From: Verrucomicrobiia bacterium
Lineage (GTDB): Bacteria; Verrucomicrobiota; Verrucomicrobiia; Limisphaerales; UBA8199
Direction of reading: 5' to 3'
Length of the DNA stretch: 47,920 nucleotides
NCBI GenBank assembly: GCA_035946615.1
Contig: DASYZB010000149.1
Span: 1 to 47,920 of the forward strand
The translations under genes and the position numbers were made by a program. The notes below the pieces were generated by a model that was not told where the DNA came from, searched no databases, and saw nothing but the letters and a program-made list of their open reading frames with translations. The first letter of the stretch is position 1. Each line of letters opens with the position of its first letter. Shown here one piece after another: positions 20,646-28,583 of the stretch.

Positions 20646-21605
20646 TCAGAGCCTCTGCACTTCGGCTTCCGCAGTTTTTAAGCCCTCCTGCTGGGGAGGG
20701 CACAGTCTGAAATAGAGCCAATTGGCGATAGGAACCAGGATCGCCGCCGTCAGCAGACCGGTCAGAACGTCCAGGCCATAATGGTATCTGCAATAGACGG
20801 TCGCCACACACAGCAGGATGGCCACGCCCAAATGGGCGTAGCGGATGCGGGGCAGGTACAGGAATGAGAAAAAGACCGTGCACATGGCGATGGCCACATG
20901 GCTGCTGGGCAGGGCCGCCCCCGGAGCTTCAATGACGCGGTAAATGAAGCTCACAATGTGATAAAACGGGCCGGCTTTGACTGTGTCAGGGTAAAAGGCG
21001 ATGGGAGCTAATTGCTGGCAAGCCCGCGGGAGGGAATAATCGGGCACATCATGAAAGAACACACGCGGCCCGACGATGGGCAAGGCTATATAGATCAGGT
21101 AACAAACATAGAAGACAAATGAAATAACAGAGATGTAATGGAAAAACTGTTGGCGATTGCGCAAATACAATGCCAGGCCAATGCCGCCGATCATCAGGTA
21201 ATACGAAAAATAAGAGGCATAAAGAATCTCGCTCAGGGCCAGGTCCGGCAGTTTTTGCATGAACAGCACGCTGGGTTGGCAGCCAAAGAGCGCTTGTTCC
21301 CAGCGGATGATCGACGGGTCCAGGTAGTGGTCCACAAACATCCGGTTCAACCAGCCTGTTTGCGCGAAAAGCCATGCGTAAAGCAGGACCGGATAGAAAT
21401 GGCGCAGAAAATTCAAAAGGCTCCCCAATCGGCGGCTGCCTTGAAATTGAATGAGGAGGTGGACCAGAACAATACCAGCCGCTTCGGATGCCAGAAGCCA
21501 GGGCCAATGAGGAACGGTTGCATTATGAAAGAAGAGAATCAACGCCCCCACCAGAGTCATGTAAGCCTGGGTGGCGTAATCGACAAAGGTGTAATGCCTC
21601 AACAT
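20646..21605 (-). CDS. PAP2-fold membrane protein, possible inositol-phosphoceramide synthase type
   Basis: 319 aa with about six to eight membrane segments. Two lipid-phosphatase motifs are clear: LPSSHVAIA (C2, with His) and CRYHYGLDVLTG (C3, His and Asp). The first motif (KxxxxxxRP) is not obvious, as in Aur1-type enzymes. The layout (long N-terminal membrane part, GPRVFF before the active-site motifs) fits the PAP2_3/Aur1-like group, which includes inositol-phosphoceramide synthases. It is the third gene of the SPT-reductase set, starting 12 bases after the reductase gene ends, so it is very probably cotranscribed. Role by context: transfer of a phospho-headgroup to a ceramide-like lipid, or dephosphorylation of a lipid intermediate. 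Confidence in the fold is high, in the reaction low. Confidence 0.8.
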   Translation of the reverse strand: MLRHYTFVDYATQAYMTLVGALILFFHNATVPHWPWLLASEAAGIVLVHLLIQFQGSRRLGSLLNFLRHFYPVLLYAWLFAQTGWLNRMFVDHYLDPSIIRWEQALFGCQPSVLFMQKLPDLALSEILYASYFSYYLMIGGIGLALYLRNRQQFFHYISVISFVFYVCYLIYIALPIVGPRVFFHDVPDYSLPRACQQLAPIAFYPDTVKAGPFYHIVSFIYRVIEAPGAALPSSHVAIAMCTVFFSFLYLPRIRYAHLGVAILLCVATVYCRYHYGLDVLTGLLTAAILVPIANWLYFRLCPPQQEGLKTAEAEVQRL

Positions 21606-21617
21606 GACCGAGCCAAA

Positions 21618-22601
21618 TTAAGGCAGCCATCCCTCTTTTCGATACCACTCAAGAGCTTCTGAAATCCCCTGTTTGAGCGGGGTCTCGCATCGAAATCCAA
21701 TCTCCTTCTCGAAGAGTGACGGCTCACACACCCAACCCGGGGCTCGCAACTCGGAGTACTTCTGCATGTTCAGCAACATTGCCCGGCCTGTCAGCCGGCC
21801 AAAGATCTCCTGTGCCAGGCACACGGGCCACAACGCCGCAGCCGGCAAAGGGCAAGGGAGCGTCCAACCCCCCATGGTTCCAGCGATTTGCTGCGCCATG
21901 CCGCTGGCGCTGACCCGCTCACGCGAGGCCACAAAATAGGCCTTGCCGGCAGCGCCAGGGTGGCCCAGGCAATTCACGACGGCTTGCGCCAGGTCTTTGG
22001 CATAGACGAGGCTTAGTATTTGTCGCCTGTTTGGCCGCGGCAGCAAATGACGGTGTACAGCGTTGAACATGGCAAAAAAACCGCTATCGCGCGGTCCATA
22101 AACAGCCGGCGGCCTCAGGATGGTGTAAACCGTGCGGCAATGATTGCGCACCTCGAGCTCTGCGGCCAGCTTGCTGCGGCCATATTCCGAGATGGGATTT
22201 GGCGCATCCAATTCGGTGGCGGGCCGTTCGGCCGTGGCTGGTCCAGCCACTGCCAGGCTCGATATATGTAGAAACTGTTGAATTGCTCCGTTACGCAAAT
22301 TGAGGGCTGCGACCATGTTGCGCGTGCCCGTTTCATTCACCTCATAAAAATCCGAGTTGCGCCTGGCCTTGGTGCATCCGGCACAATGAATCACATGGGT
22401 CGCATCTGCCAGGGCCTTTTCCAGGCTCTTCAGGTCGTTGATCGAGCCGGGCCGGACCTCGACGCAGCCCAGATGGCGCTGAACGAATTGTCGATTACTG
22501 GTGGGCCGCAGCAGGATGGCAGTTGGAATCGCCCGCTCAACCAAGACATCAAGGATATGGCTTCCAACAAATCCGCTAGCCCCGGTGAGGAGGACTTTCA
22601 T
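21618..22601 (-). CDS. Extended SDR NAD(P)-dependent reductase/epimerase, CerR-like by context
   Basis: 327 aa. N-terminal MKVLLTGASGFVGSHILDVL with the Rossmann glycine motif, HVIHCAGCTKARRN, HISSLAVAGP, and the catalytic YGRSK (YxxxK) motif. The C-terminal substrate domain ends EALEWYRKEGWLP, common for this family. Many members act on nucleotide sugars, but the sequence lacks a strong sugar-epimerase fingerprint, and the gene lies between an SPT-like enzyme and a PAP2-fold enzyme. In Caulobacter an NAD-dependent epimerase/dehydratase-type protein (CerR) acts in bacterial ceramide synthesis, so that role is proposed here. There is an 85-base gap to the SPT-like gene and a 12-base gap to the PAP2 gene. 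Confidence 0.85.
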   Translation of the reverse strand: MKVLLTGASGFVGSHILDVLVERAIPTAILLRPTSNRQFVQRHLGCVEVRPGSINDLKSLEKALADATHVIHCAGCTKARRNSDFYEVNETGTRNMVAALNLRNGAIQQFLHISSLAVAGPATAERPATELDAPNPISEYGRSKLAAELEVRNHCRTVYTILRPPAVYGPRDSGFFAMFNAVHRHLLPRPNRRQILSLVYAKDLAQAVVNCLGHPGAAGKAYFVASRERVSASGMAQQIAGTMGGWTLPCPLPAAALWPVCLAQEIFGRLTGRAMLLNMQKYSELRAPGWVCEPSLFEKEIGFRCETPLKQGISEALEWYRKEGWLP

Positions 22602-22686
22602 TTAAGAGCATGAGAAGACTTTAGGGAATCGGGGTTAATGGAATTTGGGGGTCCGGAGAAATCGGTTTGGCTTCCACTGGTCCCAA

Positions 22687-24009
22687 TCAGATTAACCCAA
22701 GTTCTCTGCCCACCTTGCTGATCTTTTCAAGGGCGAAATCAATCTGCTCATCCATATGGGTTGCCATGAGACTGATGCGGATTAGCTCGTGCCCAGGGGC
22801 AACAGCAGGAGAGACCACCGGGTTGACGAAGACGCCTTCGTCCTGCAAGCGTTTACAAATCTTGAACGCCACCATCAGGCTGCGGCAATAGACGGGCAGG
22901 ATAGGCGTTTCGGATTTGCCCAAATCAAAGCCCAGGCTGGTCAGGCCATTCTTCATACGCCCGGTGTTGCGCCACAATTGCCCGATGCGCTCGGGTTCCT
23001 GCATCATGATTTCGACTGCCGCCAGCACGGCGGCAACGTTCGCGGGACTCATGCTCGCGCTGAAGATCAGTGGACGGGAGTGGTGCTTGAGGTAATCAAT
23101 CGTCCCGGCATCCGAAGCGATGAATCCGCCCAGGCTGGCCAGCGACTTGCTAAACGTGCCCATGATAAGCTGGACCTGGTCCGTCATGTCGAAATGATTG
23201 GGGGTCCCGGCGCCATTCCTGCCCAAAACACCGATTGCGTGAGCGTCATCAATCATCACCGCTGCGCCATATTTGCTCGCAATCCGGCACAATTCGGGCA
23301 ACTGGATGACGTCACCCTCCATGCTGAACACCCCGTCCACTACCACCAGCTTGCCGGCCCCCGGTTCCAGTTGCTCCAAGCGGGTTTCCAACGCCTCCAT
23401 GTCTTGGTGCGGGAAGCGGAAGAACTTGCCTTGGGCGACGAGGCAGCCCTCAACAATGCTGGCGTGGTTGCTTTTATCGCCGATGATATAGTCGCCTTTG
23501 CCCACCAAGGCGCTGATAACGCCCAGGTTGACTTGAAAGCCCGTGCTGTAGAGCAGCACCGCCTCCTTGTTGACCAGTTTTGCCAAAGCCGCTTCCAGTT
23601 CCAGGTGGATATCCAATGTCCCGTTCAAAAAACGCGATCCGGCGCACCCGGTGCCGTATTTGGCAACAGCAGCTTGGGCAGCTTCCTTGATTTTGGGATG
23701 GTTCGTCAGCCCAAGATAGCTGTTGGACCCTAGCATCAGGACCCGTCGGCCCTCGATCATGACCTCGGTGTCCTGGGCAGAGGAAATCGTCCGAAAATAA
23801 GGGTATAATCCCAATGCCCGTACCTGGGCGGCGCTCTTGAAATTTTTGACCTTATCAAAGAGCGGTAGCCTGCCGTGGGCAGGTTTGCCCTTATTTCGGG
23901 TGGTCCGATGGTCTGTTTCCCGGATGCCTGCAGGACGCGGCAAGCGGTATACCTCGAGCTGCTCTACGTGCCCGTTGTCCCTGCTGGGCGCCTTTTCGTG
24001 GTAAATCAT
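22687..24009 (-). CDS. spt: Alpha-oxoamine synthase, probable serine palmitoyltransferase
   Basis: 440 aa from the ATG at 24009; a TTG at 24075 would add 22 residues of doubtful quality. About 60 N-terminal residues precede the core, which begins [17 protein letters not shown] fold-type I signatures: [59 protein letters not shown] with the PLP-binding Asp/His, and [11 protein letters not shown] with the Schiff-base Lys. These are shared by serine palmitoyltransferase, AONS (BioF) and KBL. No biotin or threonine dehydrogenase gene is near, while the SDR and PAP2 genes follow directly, so SPT (L-serine + acyl thioester to 3-ketosphinganine) is favoured. The exact substrate cannot be fixed from sequence alone. 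Confidence 0.83.
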   Translation of the reverse strand: MIYHEKAPSRDNGHVEQLEVYRLPRPAGIRETDHRTTRNKGKPAHGRLPLFDKVKNFKSAAQVRALGLYPYFRTISSAQDTEVMIEGRRVLMLGSNSYLGLTNHPKIKEAAQAAVAKYGTGCAGSRFLNGTLDIHLELEAALAKLVNKEAVLLYSTGFQVNLGVISALVGKGDYIIGDKSNHASIVEGCLVAQGKFFRFPHQDMEALETRLEQLEPGAGKLVVVDGVFSMEGDVIQLPELCRIASKYGAAVMIDDAHAIGVLGRNGAGTPNHFDMTDQVQLIMGTFSKSLASLGGFIASDAGTIDYLKHHSRPLIFSASMSPANVAAVLAAVEIMMQEPERIGQLWRNTGRMKNGLTSLGFDLGKSETPILPVYCRSLMVAFKICKRLQDEGVFVNPVVSPAVAPGHELIRISLMATHMDEQIDFALEKISKVGRELGLI

Positions 24010-24487
24010 AATAAACGAGTTGCCAACGGAACCTGCATTTGCCCTCCCTTTTACCCTTTCTGGCACGGGTGGCAAGAAGGAAATTTGACGGTTTTTGGGG
24101 CCAAATGGTGTGAACCTTCAAACACCACCAGTCTCAAGGAGGTGTCAAATTCCAGCAATCGATGGGGAGGTGTGGTTTGGGTTGCGCAGTTGCTTGCGGT
24201 CCAACGGGTTGAGTGGTTGGAATTTGCGCCGGGCTAATCTAGTTCAGTACAGGGATTGATAAAGCTTGGGGGCGCTCCAGAGAAGACGATACCGAGAGCA
24301 GATCACAAGAGAACGCGCTACTCGAACGGATTCAGCATTCTGGGTCGCCTGGCCGAGCTCTCCGGAGAGATCGCTCATGACATCGTGGCCCGGACCCGGG
24401 AATCTGGAAGCGCCGAAAAAACCAGAGGAGCTTCCTCCACCGGAGACTAACGACTAACTAACTGGCTGCGGACACCTCACCCCAGGG
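24010..24487. other. Intergenic region, no supported gene
   Basis: 478 bases between the SPT-like gene start and the end of csbD; upstream DNA for the SPT operon lies in its left part. An open frame of about 64 codons near 24256-24450 starts with TTG and has no recognisable family or conserved context, so it is not called. No strong promoter match was found. Confidence 0.45.
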
Positions 24488-24688
24488 TCACGCGGTCTCT
24501 TTTTCCAGGTCTTTATCCAGGTCGCGTTCGGCTTGACCCAGCTTCCGCTGGACACGGCCTGCCTCGCTCTGCAAGCGGCCCTTCGCTTTAAGCCGCCTGT
24601 TGCCGGTAAGACGCCCAGCGGCTTCTTTGCTTTTCCCCTTAACCTGTCTTCCAACGCCCTTGGCGATGTTTCTTGTGCTCGGTTTCAT
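24488..24688 (-). CDS. CsbD-like stress protein
   Basis: 66 aa starting MKPSTRNIAKGVGRQVKGKS. The pattern KGKSKEAAGRLTGNRRLKAK followed by GRLQSEAGRVQRKLGQAE is the CsbD repeat (normally KGKVKEAAGKLTGD...K(A)EGKADQAKGKVQ). The protein is small, hydrophilic and highly charged, with no signal peptide. CsbD proteins are induced by general stress (sigma-B in Bacillus); their molecular role is unknown. It is divergent from the sugar-transferase operon across a region rich in hairpins. Confidence 0.85.
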   Translation of the reverse strand: MKPSTRNIAKGVGRQVKGKSKEAAGRLTGNRRLKAKGRLQSEAGRVQRKLGQAERDLDKDLEKETA

Positions 24689-24745
24689 ACAGGCACACTA
24701 CTTTTTATCCTCTGTCGGACTATGGGGAATACGTCCCAATTTGGA

Positions 24746-24822
24746 GGGCATGAATCCATGCCCGCTCCATTCTTCTCGTAGCTCCGTAATTTCACCGATG
24801 ATTACTCCGTAATCGGCGGAGT
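24746..24822. promoter_or_regulatory. Cluster of inverted repeats between csbD and the sugar operon
   Basis: Three inverted repeats in 77 bases: GGGCATG/CATGCCC (24746-24763, four-base loop), GATTAC/GTAATC (24800-24814, three-base centre) and, overlapping it, ACTCCG/CGGAGT (24804-24822). The site lies upstream of both divergent transcripts, so operators or leader hairpins are possible. Evidence is symmetry only. Confidence 0.35.
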
Positions 24823-24968
24823 TGCGAGTCTCTCTTCTGAGCGGATGATGGACGAGTGTTATCACCCAATCGTTCTGGCGAGCGAGATCGATACGTCCTG
24901 CTCCCGAACAACGGAAGAAAATGTGGGTGCGGAAAACTCAAAATTTAAAAGATAGAGCTGGATGATGT

Positions 24969-25703
24969 ATGGCAAGAAGGCATAAGGGGTCGGGGAGACA
25001 AGTGGTCGAGGGCCGAGGGGGGCTTCCGGCATGGAAGCGGTGCCTGGATTATGGGCTCATTGCGCTTTTATCTCCGGCGATTCTGTTGGTCGGAACCGTC
25101 GTGGGGCTTCTGGTGAGGCTCGGCTCGGCTGGTCCGATTTTTTTCCGCCAGAAACGTGTCGGCTGCAAAGGCAGCCAGTTTACCTGCTACAAATTCCGGA
25201 CCATGCGAGTCGATGCGGAAACGGAATCGCATCGGCGCCATTTGCATGAATTGATTCAGTCGCGTCAGCCGATGACCAAGCTCGATGCGCATCGAGACCC
25301 GCGTTTGATTCCTTTCGGGTCCGTGCTGCGGGCCAGCGGACTGGATGAACTGCCGCAACTGCTCAATGTGTTGCGCGGTGAGATGAGCCTGGTCGGGCCG
25401 CGTCCATGTATTCCTTACGAATGCGAGAAATACCAGGCCTGGCACTGGAAACGATTTGATGCGGTGCCGGGTTTGACCGGCCTGTGGCAAGTCAGCGGCA
25501 AGAACCATACTACCTTCGAGCAGATGATCCAAATGGATATTGATTATTCTCAGAGGCGAAATCTTTGGCTCGATGTGCGGATTATTTTCAAAACGCTCCC
25601 CGCTCTTTGGGGGCAATACTGGGAGATGCGCGGATTCAAAAGCCAGGAAAGCGCGCCGCCCAGCCAGGCACTTCGGAAATCGGTTCAGTCCTACAACGTA
25701 TGA
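24969..25703 (+). CDS. Bacterial sugar transferase (monotopic phosphoglycosyl transferase)
   Basis: 244 aa. One hydrophobic re-entrant or transmembrane segment (YGLIALLSPAILLVGTVVGL) is followed by the complete family core: FFRQKRVGCKGSQFTCYKFR, TMRVDAE, DPRLIPFGSVLRASGLDELP with the catalytic Asp-Glu, LNVLRGEMSLVGPRP, and PGLTGLWQVSGKN. It transfers a sugar-1-phosphate from a UDP-sugar to undecaprenyl phosphate on the cytoplasmic face of the membrane, starting a glycan on a lipid carrier (PglC/WcaJ-type chemistry). It is first of four genes, and its TGA overlaps the ATG of the next gene (ATGA). The length matches short PglC-like members rather than long WbaP types. Confidence 0.94.
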   Translation: MARRHKGSGRQVVEGRGGLPAWKRCLDYGLIALLSPAILLVGTVVGLLVRLGSAGPIFFRQKRVGCKGSQFTCYKFRTMRVDAETESHRRHLHELIQSRQPMTKLDAHRDPRLIPFGSVLRASGLDELPQLLNVLRGEMSLVGPRPCIPYECEKYQAWHWKRFDAVPGLTGLWQVSGKNHTTFEQMIQMDIDYSQRRNLWLDVRIIFKTLPALWGQYWEMRGFKSQESAPPSQALRKSVQSYNV

Positions 25704-26845
25704 AAGCGATGAAAACAGCGATCAAAGTCGGGGTAATCGGGTGCGGCTACTGGGGCCCAAATTTAGTGCGCAACCTGAGGCAATCCGCCGATTGCCAGCT
25801 CAAAGTCCTGTGCGATGCGAGCGAATCCCGCCTGAGCCACATGCGCAAGCTCTACCCCGAGGTGCAAACCACGCGGGATTACAGCGACCTGCTCAAGGAT
25901 AACGGCCTGGACGCGATCGTAATCGCCACGCCTGTCCGGTTTCACCATCAGATGGCCAAAGCCGCGCTGGACGCTGGCAAGCACGTGTTTATTGAAAAAC
26001 CACTCGCTCGGACCGAGGTCGAGGCGGCCGAGCTGGTCGGCATCGCCCAGGCGCGAAAACTGATTCTGATGGTGGGACACACATTTCTGTTTTCCCCGGC
26101 GGTGCGCCGGATGAAGGAGATCATCGAGGCCGGCGACATCGGCGAGGTGCAGTATGTGTCCGCGCGCCGGCTCAACCTGGGCCTGTTCCAAAAGGACATT
26201 AATGTAGCGTGGGACCTGGCCCCGCACGACATTTCGATCCTGCTGCATTTGCTCGAGGAACTCCCGGTGAGTGTTGCCTGCCAGGGCAGCAGCCATGTCA
26301 CCCGTGGCATCGAGGATGTCACCATGATGAATCTCAAATTCCGCAAGAGCCGGTGCGCATTCATACACAATAGTTGGCTGGACCCAAAGAAAGTGAGGCA
26401 AATGACCGTGATCGGTTCCCAACGGATGATTGTTTATGACGACACCGAGCCGCTCGAGAAGCTGAAAATTTATGACGCCCGGGTCGAGGTGCCACCGCAC
26501 TACGACACCTTTGCCGAGTTCACTTATTCCTATCACTACGGGGATGCGTATGTGCCTTATATCAAGCAGGACGAGCCTCTGAAGCTCGAATGCCAGCATT
26601 TTCTGGAATGCATCCGTGACGGGACTGTGCCGGTCACCAACGGACAGCTCGGTCTGGAAGTGGTCAAGATTCTGGAGGCCTCCACCGAATCGCTCCGCCA
26701 ACATGGGGCTTCGGTGGCCCTGAGCTCAGCCGCTCCTTGGAACAACGGCCATACGAACGGCAATGGCCACACAAACGGCAACGGACATAATGCCGGCCTC
26801 CAAAACACGCCTATCGATTCTGAACGGGCGATGGTAGCCGCTTGA
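25700..26845 (+). CDS. Gfo/Idh/MocA oxidoreductase, WlbA/WbpB-like sugar 3-dehydrogenase
   Basis: 381 aa from the ATG at 25700, which overlaps the previous stop; an ATG at 25709 is also possible. N-terminal Rossmann motif VGVIGCGYWGPNLVRN, the EKPLA block (KHVFIEKPLARTEVEAAELV), and the substrate-side WDLAPHDISILLHLL with the conserved His. These match WlbA/WbpB enzymes that oxidise C3 of UDP-GlcNAc or UDP-GlcNAc-uronate. The following acetyltransferase and aminotransferase complete the pathway (3-oxidation, transamination, N-acetylation). Odd feature: near the C-terminus a low-complexity run NGHTNGNGHTNGNGHN precedes a short tail, probably a flexible linker. Confidence 0.88.
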   Translation: MKAMKTAIKVGVIGCGYWGPNLVRNLRQSADCQLKVLCDASESRLSHMRKLYPEVQTTRDYSDLLKDNGLDAIVIATPVRFHHQMAKAALDAGKHVFIEKPLARTEVEAAELVGIAQARKLILMVGHTFLFSPAVRRMKEIIEAGDIGEVQYVSARRLNLGLFQKDINVAWDLAPHDISILLHLLEELPVSVACQGSSHVTRGIEDVTMMNLKFRKSRCAFIHNSWLDPKKVRQMTVIGSQRMIVYDDTEPLEKLKIYDARVEVPPHYDTFAEFTYSYHYGDAYVPYIKQDEPLKLECQHFLECIRDGTVPVTNGQLGLEVVKILEASTESLRQHGASVALSSAAPWNNGHTNGNGHTNGNGHNAGLQNTPIDSERAMVAA

Positions 26846-26846
26846 T

Positions 26847-27332
26847 ATGAGCGAGCAACTGTTACAACGCATTGCCCCCGATGTGAAATTGGGGCAGCGG
26901 GTGAAGATATACTCGTTCACCAATCTCTATGGGTGCGAGATTGGGGACGACGTGAAGATCGGCACGTTCGTCGAAATTCAAAAGGGGGCACGAGTGGGTA
27001 ATCGCTGCAAGATTTCCAGCCATACCTTCATTTGCGAAGGTGTAACTCTGGAGGACGAGGTCTTTGTCGGGCACGGCGTCATCTTCATTAATGACCGCCA
27101 TCCGCGGGCCACCAATGCCGAAGGGCTCTTGCAGAGCGAAGCCGATTGGCAATGTGTGCCTACCATGGTCAAGCGGGGGGCCTCGATTGGGTCTGGGGCG
27201 ACCATCCTCTGTGGTGTTACTATTGGCGAGGGCGCTACTGTGGGCGCCGGCAGCGTTGTGACCCGGGATGTCCCGGAAGGCGCGGTCGTCGCTGGCAACC
27301 CCGCCCGTGTCCTTCGTCTTGCTGCCGTGTGA
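26847..27332 (+). CDS. Left-handed beta-helix N-acetyltransferase, WlbB/WbpD-like
   Basis: 161 aa, built from hexapeptide repeats ([LIV]GxxxxI): LGQRVKIYSF, IGDDVKIGTFVEIQKGARVG, VGHGVIFINDRHPRATN, then IGSGATILCGVTIGEGATVG and the closing GSVVTRDVPEGAVVAGNPAR. The HGVIFINDRHPRA segment is characteristic of WbpD/WlbB enzymes, which acetylate the 3-amino group of UDP-2-acetamido-3-amino sugars with acetyl-CoA. Active as a trimer in the cytoplasm. It starts one base after the previous stop and ends 7 bases before the aminotransferase start. Confidence 0.9.
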   Translation: MSEQLLQRIAPDVKLGQRVKIYSFTNLYGCEIGDDVKIGTFVEIQKGARVGNRCKISSHTFICEGVTLEDEVFVGHGVIFINDRHPRATNAEGLLQSEADWQCVPTMVKRGASIGSGATILCGVTIGEGATVGAGSVVTRDVPEGAVVAGNPARVLRLAAV

Positions 27333-27339
27333 AAATCTT

Positions 27340-28452
27340 GTGGACCTCCAAGTCCCATTCGTGGACCTGCGGCTTCAAAACGAAGCGCTGATGCCGGAGT
27401 TGCTCGATGCGTTCCGTGAGGTAACAGAGTCCAGCGCCTTTGCCGGCGGACCCTATGTGGCCCGGTTCGAGGCGGAATTTTCCGCATATTGCCGCGCGCG
27501 TTATGCCTTAGGGGTGGGCAGTGGGACCGATGCGCTGTGGTTGAGTCTTCAAGCCCTGGGGGTGGGCCCCGGCGACGAAGTGATCACCGTTCCCAACAGC
27601 TTCATGGCCACCGCTGAAGCCATCAGTTTGTGCGGGGCGCGCCCGGTCTTTGTGGATATTGACGAGCAGACCTGCACGATGGATGCGGCGCAGCTTGAGG
27701 CGGCCATCACCTTGCGAACCCAGGCCATCGTCCCGGTGCATCTGTTCGGTCAGATGGCCGACATGGATGCGATTCTCAAGATCGCGCGCCGCCACGGCAC
27801 ACCTGTCGTCGAGGACGCTTGCCAGGCGCATGGGGCCGAGTACCGAGGGCGTCGAGCGGGCAGTCTGGGGGTGGCGGGTTGCTTCAGCTTTTACCCGGGA
27901 AAGAACCTGGGTGCATTTGGCGAGGCAGGAGCAGTGACAACGGACGAACCCGAGCTTTGGTCTAAAATCCGCATGTTGAGGGACCATGGGCAAGCCACTA
28001 AACACATCCACTCGGCCATCGGCTGGAACGCCCGGATGGATGGCATTCAGGCCGCCGTTCTCAGCCTGAAATTGCGCTTATTGGATGCCGCCAACCAGGC
28101 CCGGCGCACTCACGCCCGCTTTTACGACGAACTCCTCGTCGATGAACCAAGAGTGGGCCGCCTCTCAACCGCTTCCCACAATCTTCATGTCTATCACATC
28201 TACGCCGTGCGCGTGGGCCATCGGGACCGCGTCCTGGAAAAGATGGTCGCCCGTGGCATCCATTGCTCCATCCATTATCCAGTCCCGATTCACCTGCAGA
28301 GGGCCTACGCGTTTTTGGGGTTGCGCCCGGGCTCTTATCCGGTTGCCGAACAATTGGCGCAGGAGCTTCTCTCGTTACCGATGTACCCGGAGTTGCGCCC
28401 CGAGCAGATCGAATTAGTCGTCAATACCTTGAAGGAGTGCCTGAGTGACTGA
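27340..28452 (+). CDS. DegT/DnrJ/EryC1/StrS aminotransferase, WlbC/WbpE-like
   Basis: 370 aa from a GTG at 27340, chosen because the conserved start VPFVDLRLQNEAL follows directly; the frame is open further up but lies inside the acetyltransferase gene. Motifs: GSGTDALWLSLQALGVGPGD, VITVPNSFMATAEAI, VPVHLFGQMADMD, VVEDACQAHGAEYRG, and SFYPGKNLGAFGEAGA with the PLP Lys. The C-terminal HYPVPIHLQRAY block is typical. WbpE/WlbC-type enzymes use glutamate to aminate the 3-keto sugar made by WlbA. Last gene of the operon; 131 bases separate it from the convergent acyl-CoA ligase. Confidence 0.92.
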   Translation: MDLQVPFVDLRLQNEALMPELLDAFREVTESSAFAGGPYVARFEAEFSAYCRARYALGVGSGTDALWLSLQALGVGPGDEVITVPNSFMATAEAISLCGARPVFVDIDEQTCTMDAAQLEAAITLRTQAIVPVHLFGQMADMDAILKIARRHGTPVVEDACQAHGAEYRGRRAGSLGVAGCFSFYPGKNLGAFGEAGAVTTDEPELWSKIRMLRDHGQATKHIHSAIGWNARMDGIQAAVLSLKLRLLDAANQARRTHARFYDELLVDEPRVGRLSTASHNLHVYHIYAVRVGHRDRVLEKMVARGIHCSIHYPVPIHLQRAYAFLGLRPGSYPVAEQLAQELLSLPMYPELRPEQIELVVNTLKECLSD

Positions 28453-28583
28453 GAGCGCATTTTGAGAATCCTTGCAGGAGCAGATATAGAGAGGCTCAAA
28501 CTTCAAAGGAGTTCTGCATGGACCAAAGGTAAGATAAGAAGCCTCCTCACGTCGGCTCCTACAATTTTAAAACGCGTCCACGG

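Noticed and set aside
22687-24009. BioF or KBL as the identity of the oxoamine synthase
   Set aside because: Not excluded by motifs, but no biotin or threonine-degradation gene is nearby and the operon partners fit sphingolipid synthesis better.
24256-24450. Small open frame of about 64 codons between the SPT-like gene and csbD
   Set aside because: TTG start, no known family, and a competing overlapping frame of equal length; not supportable.
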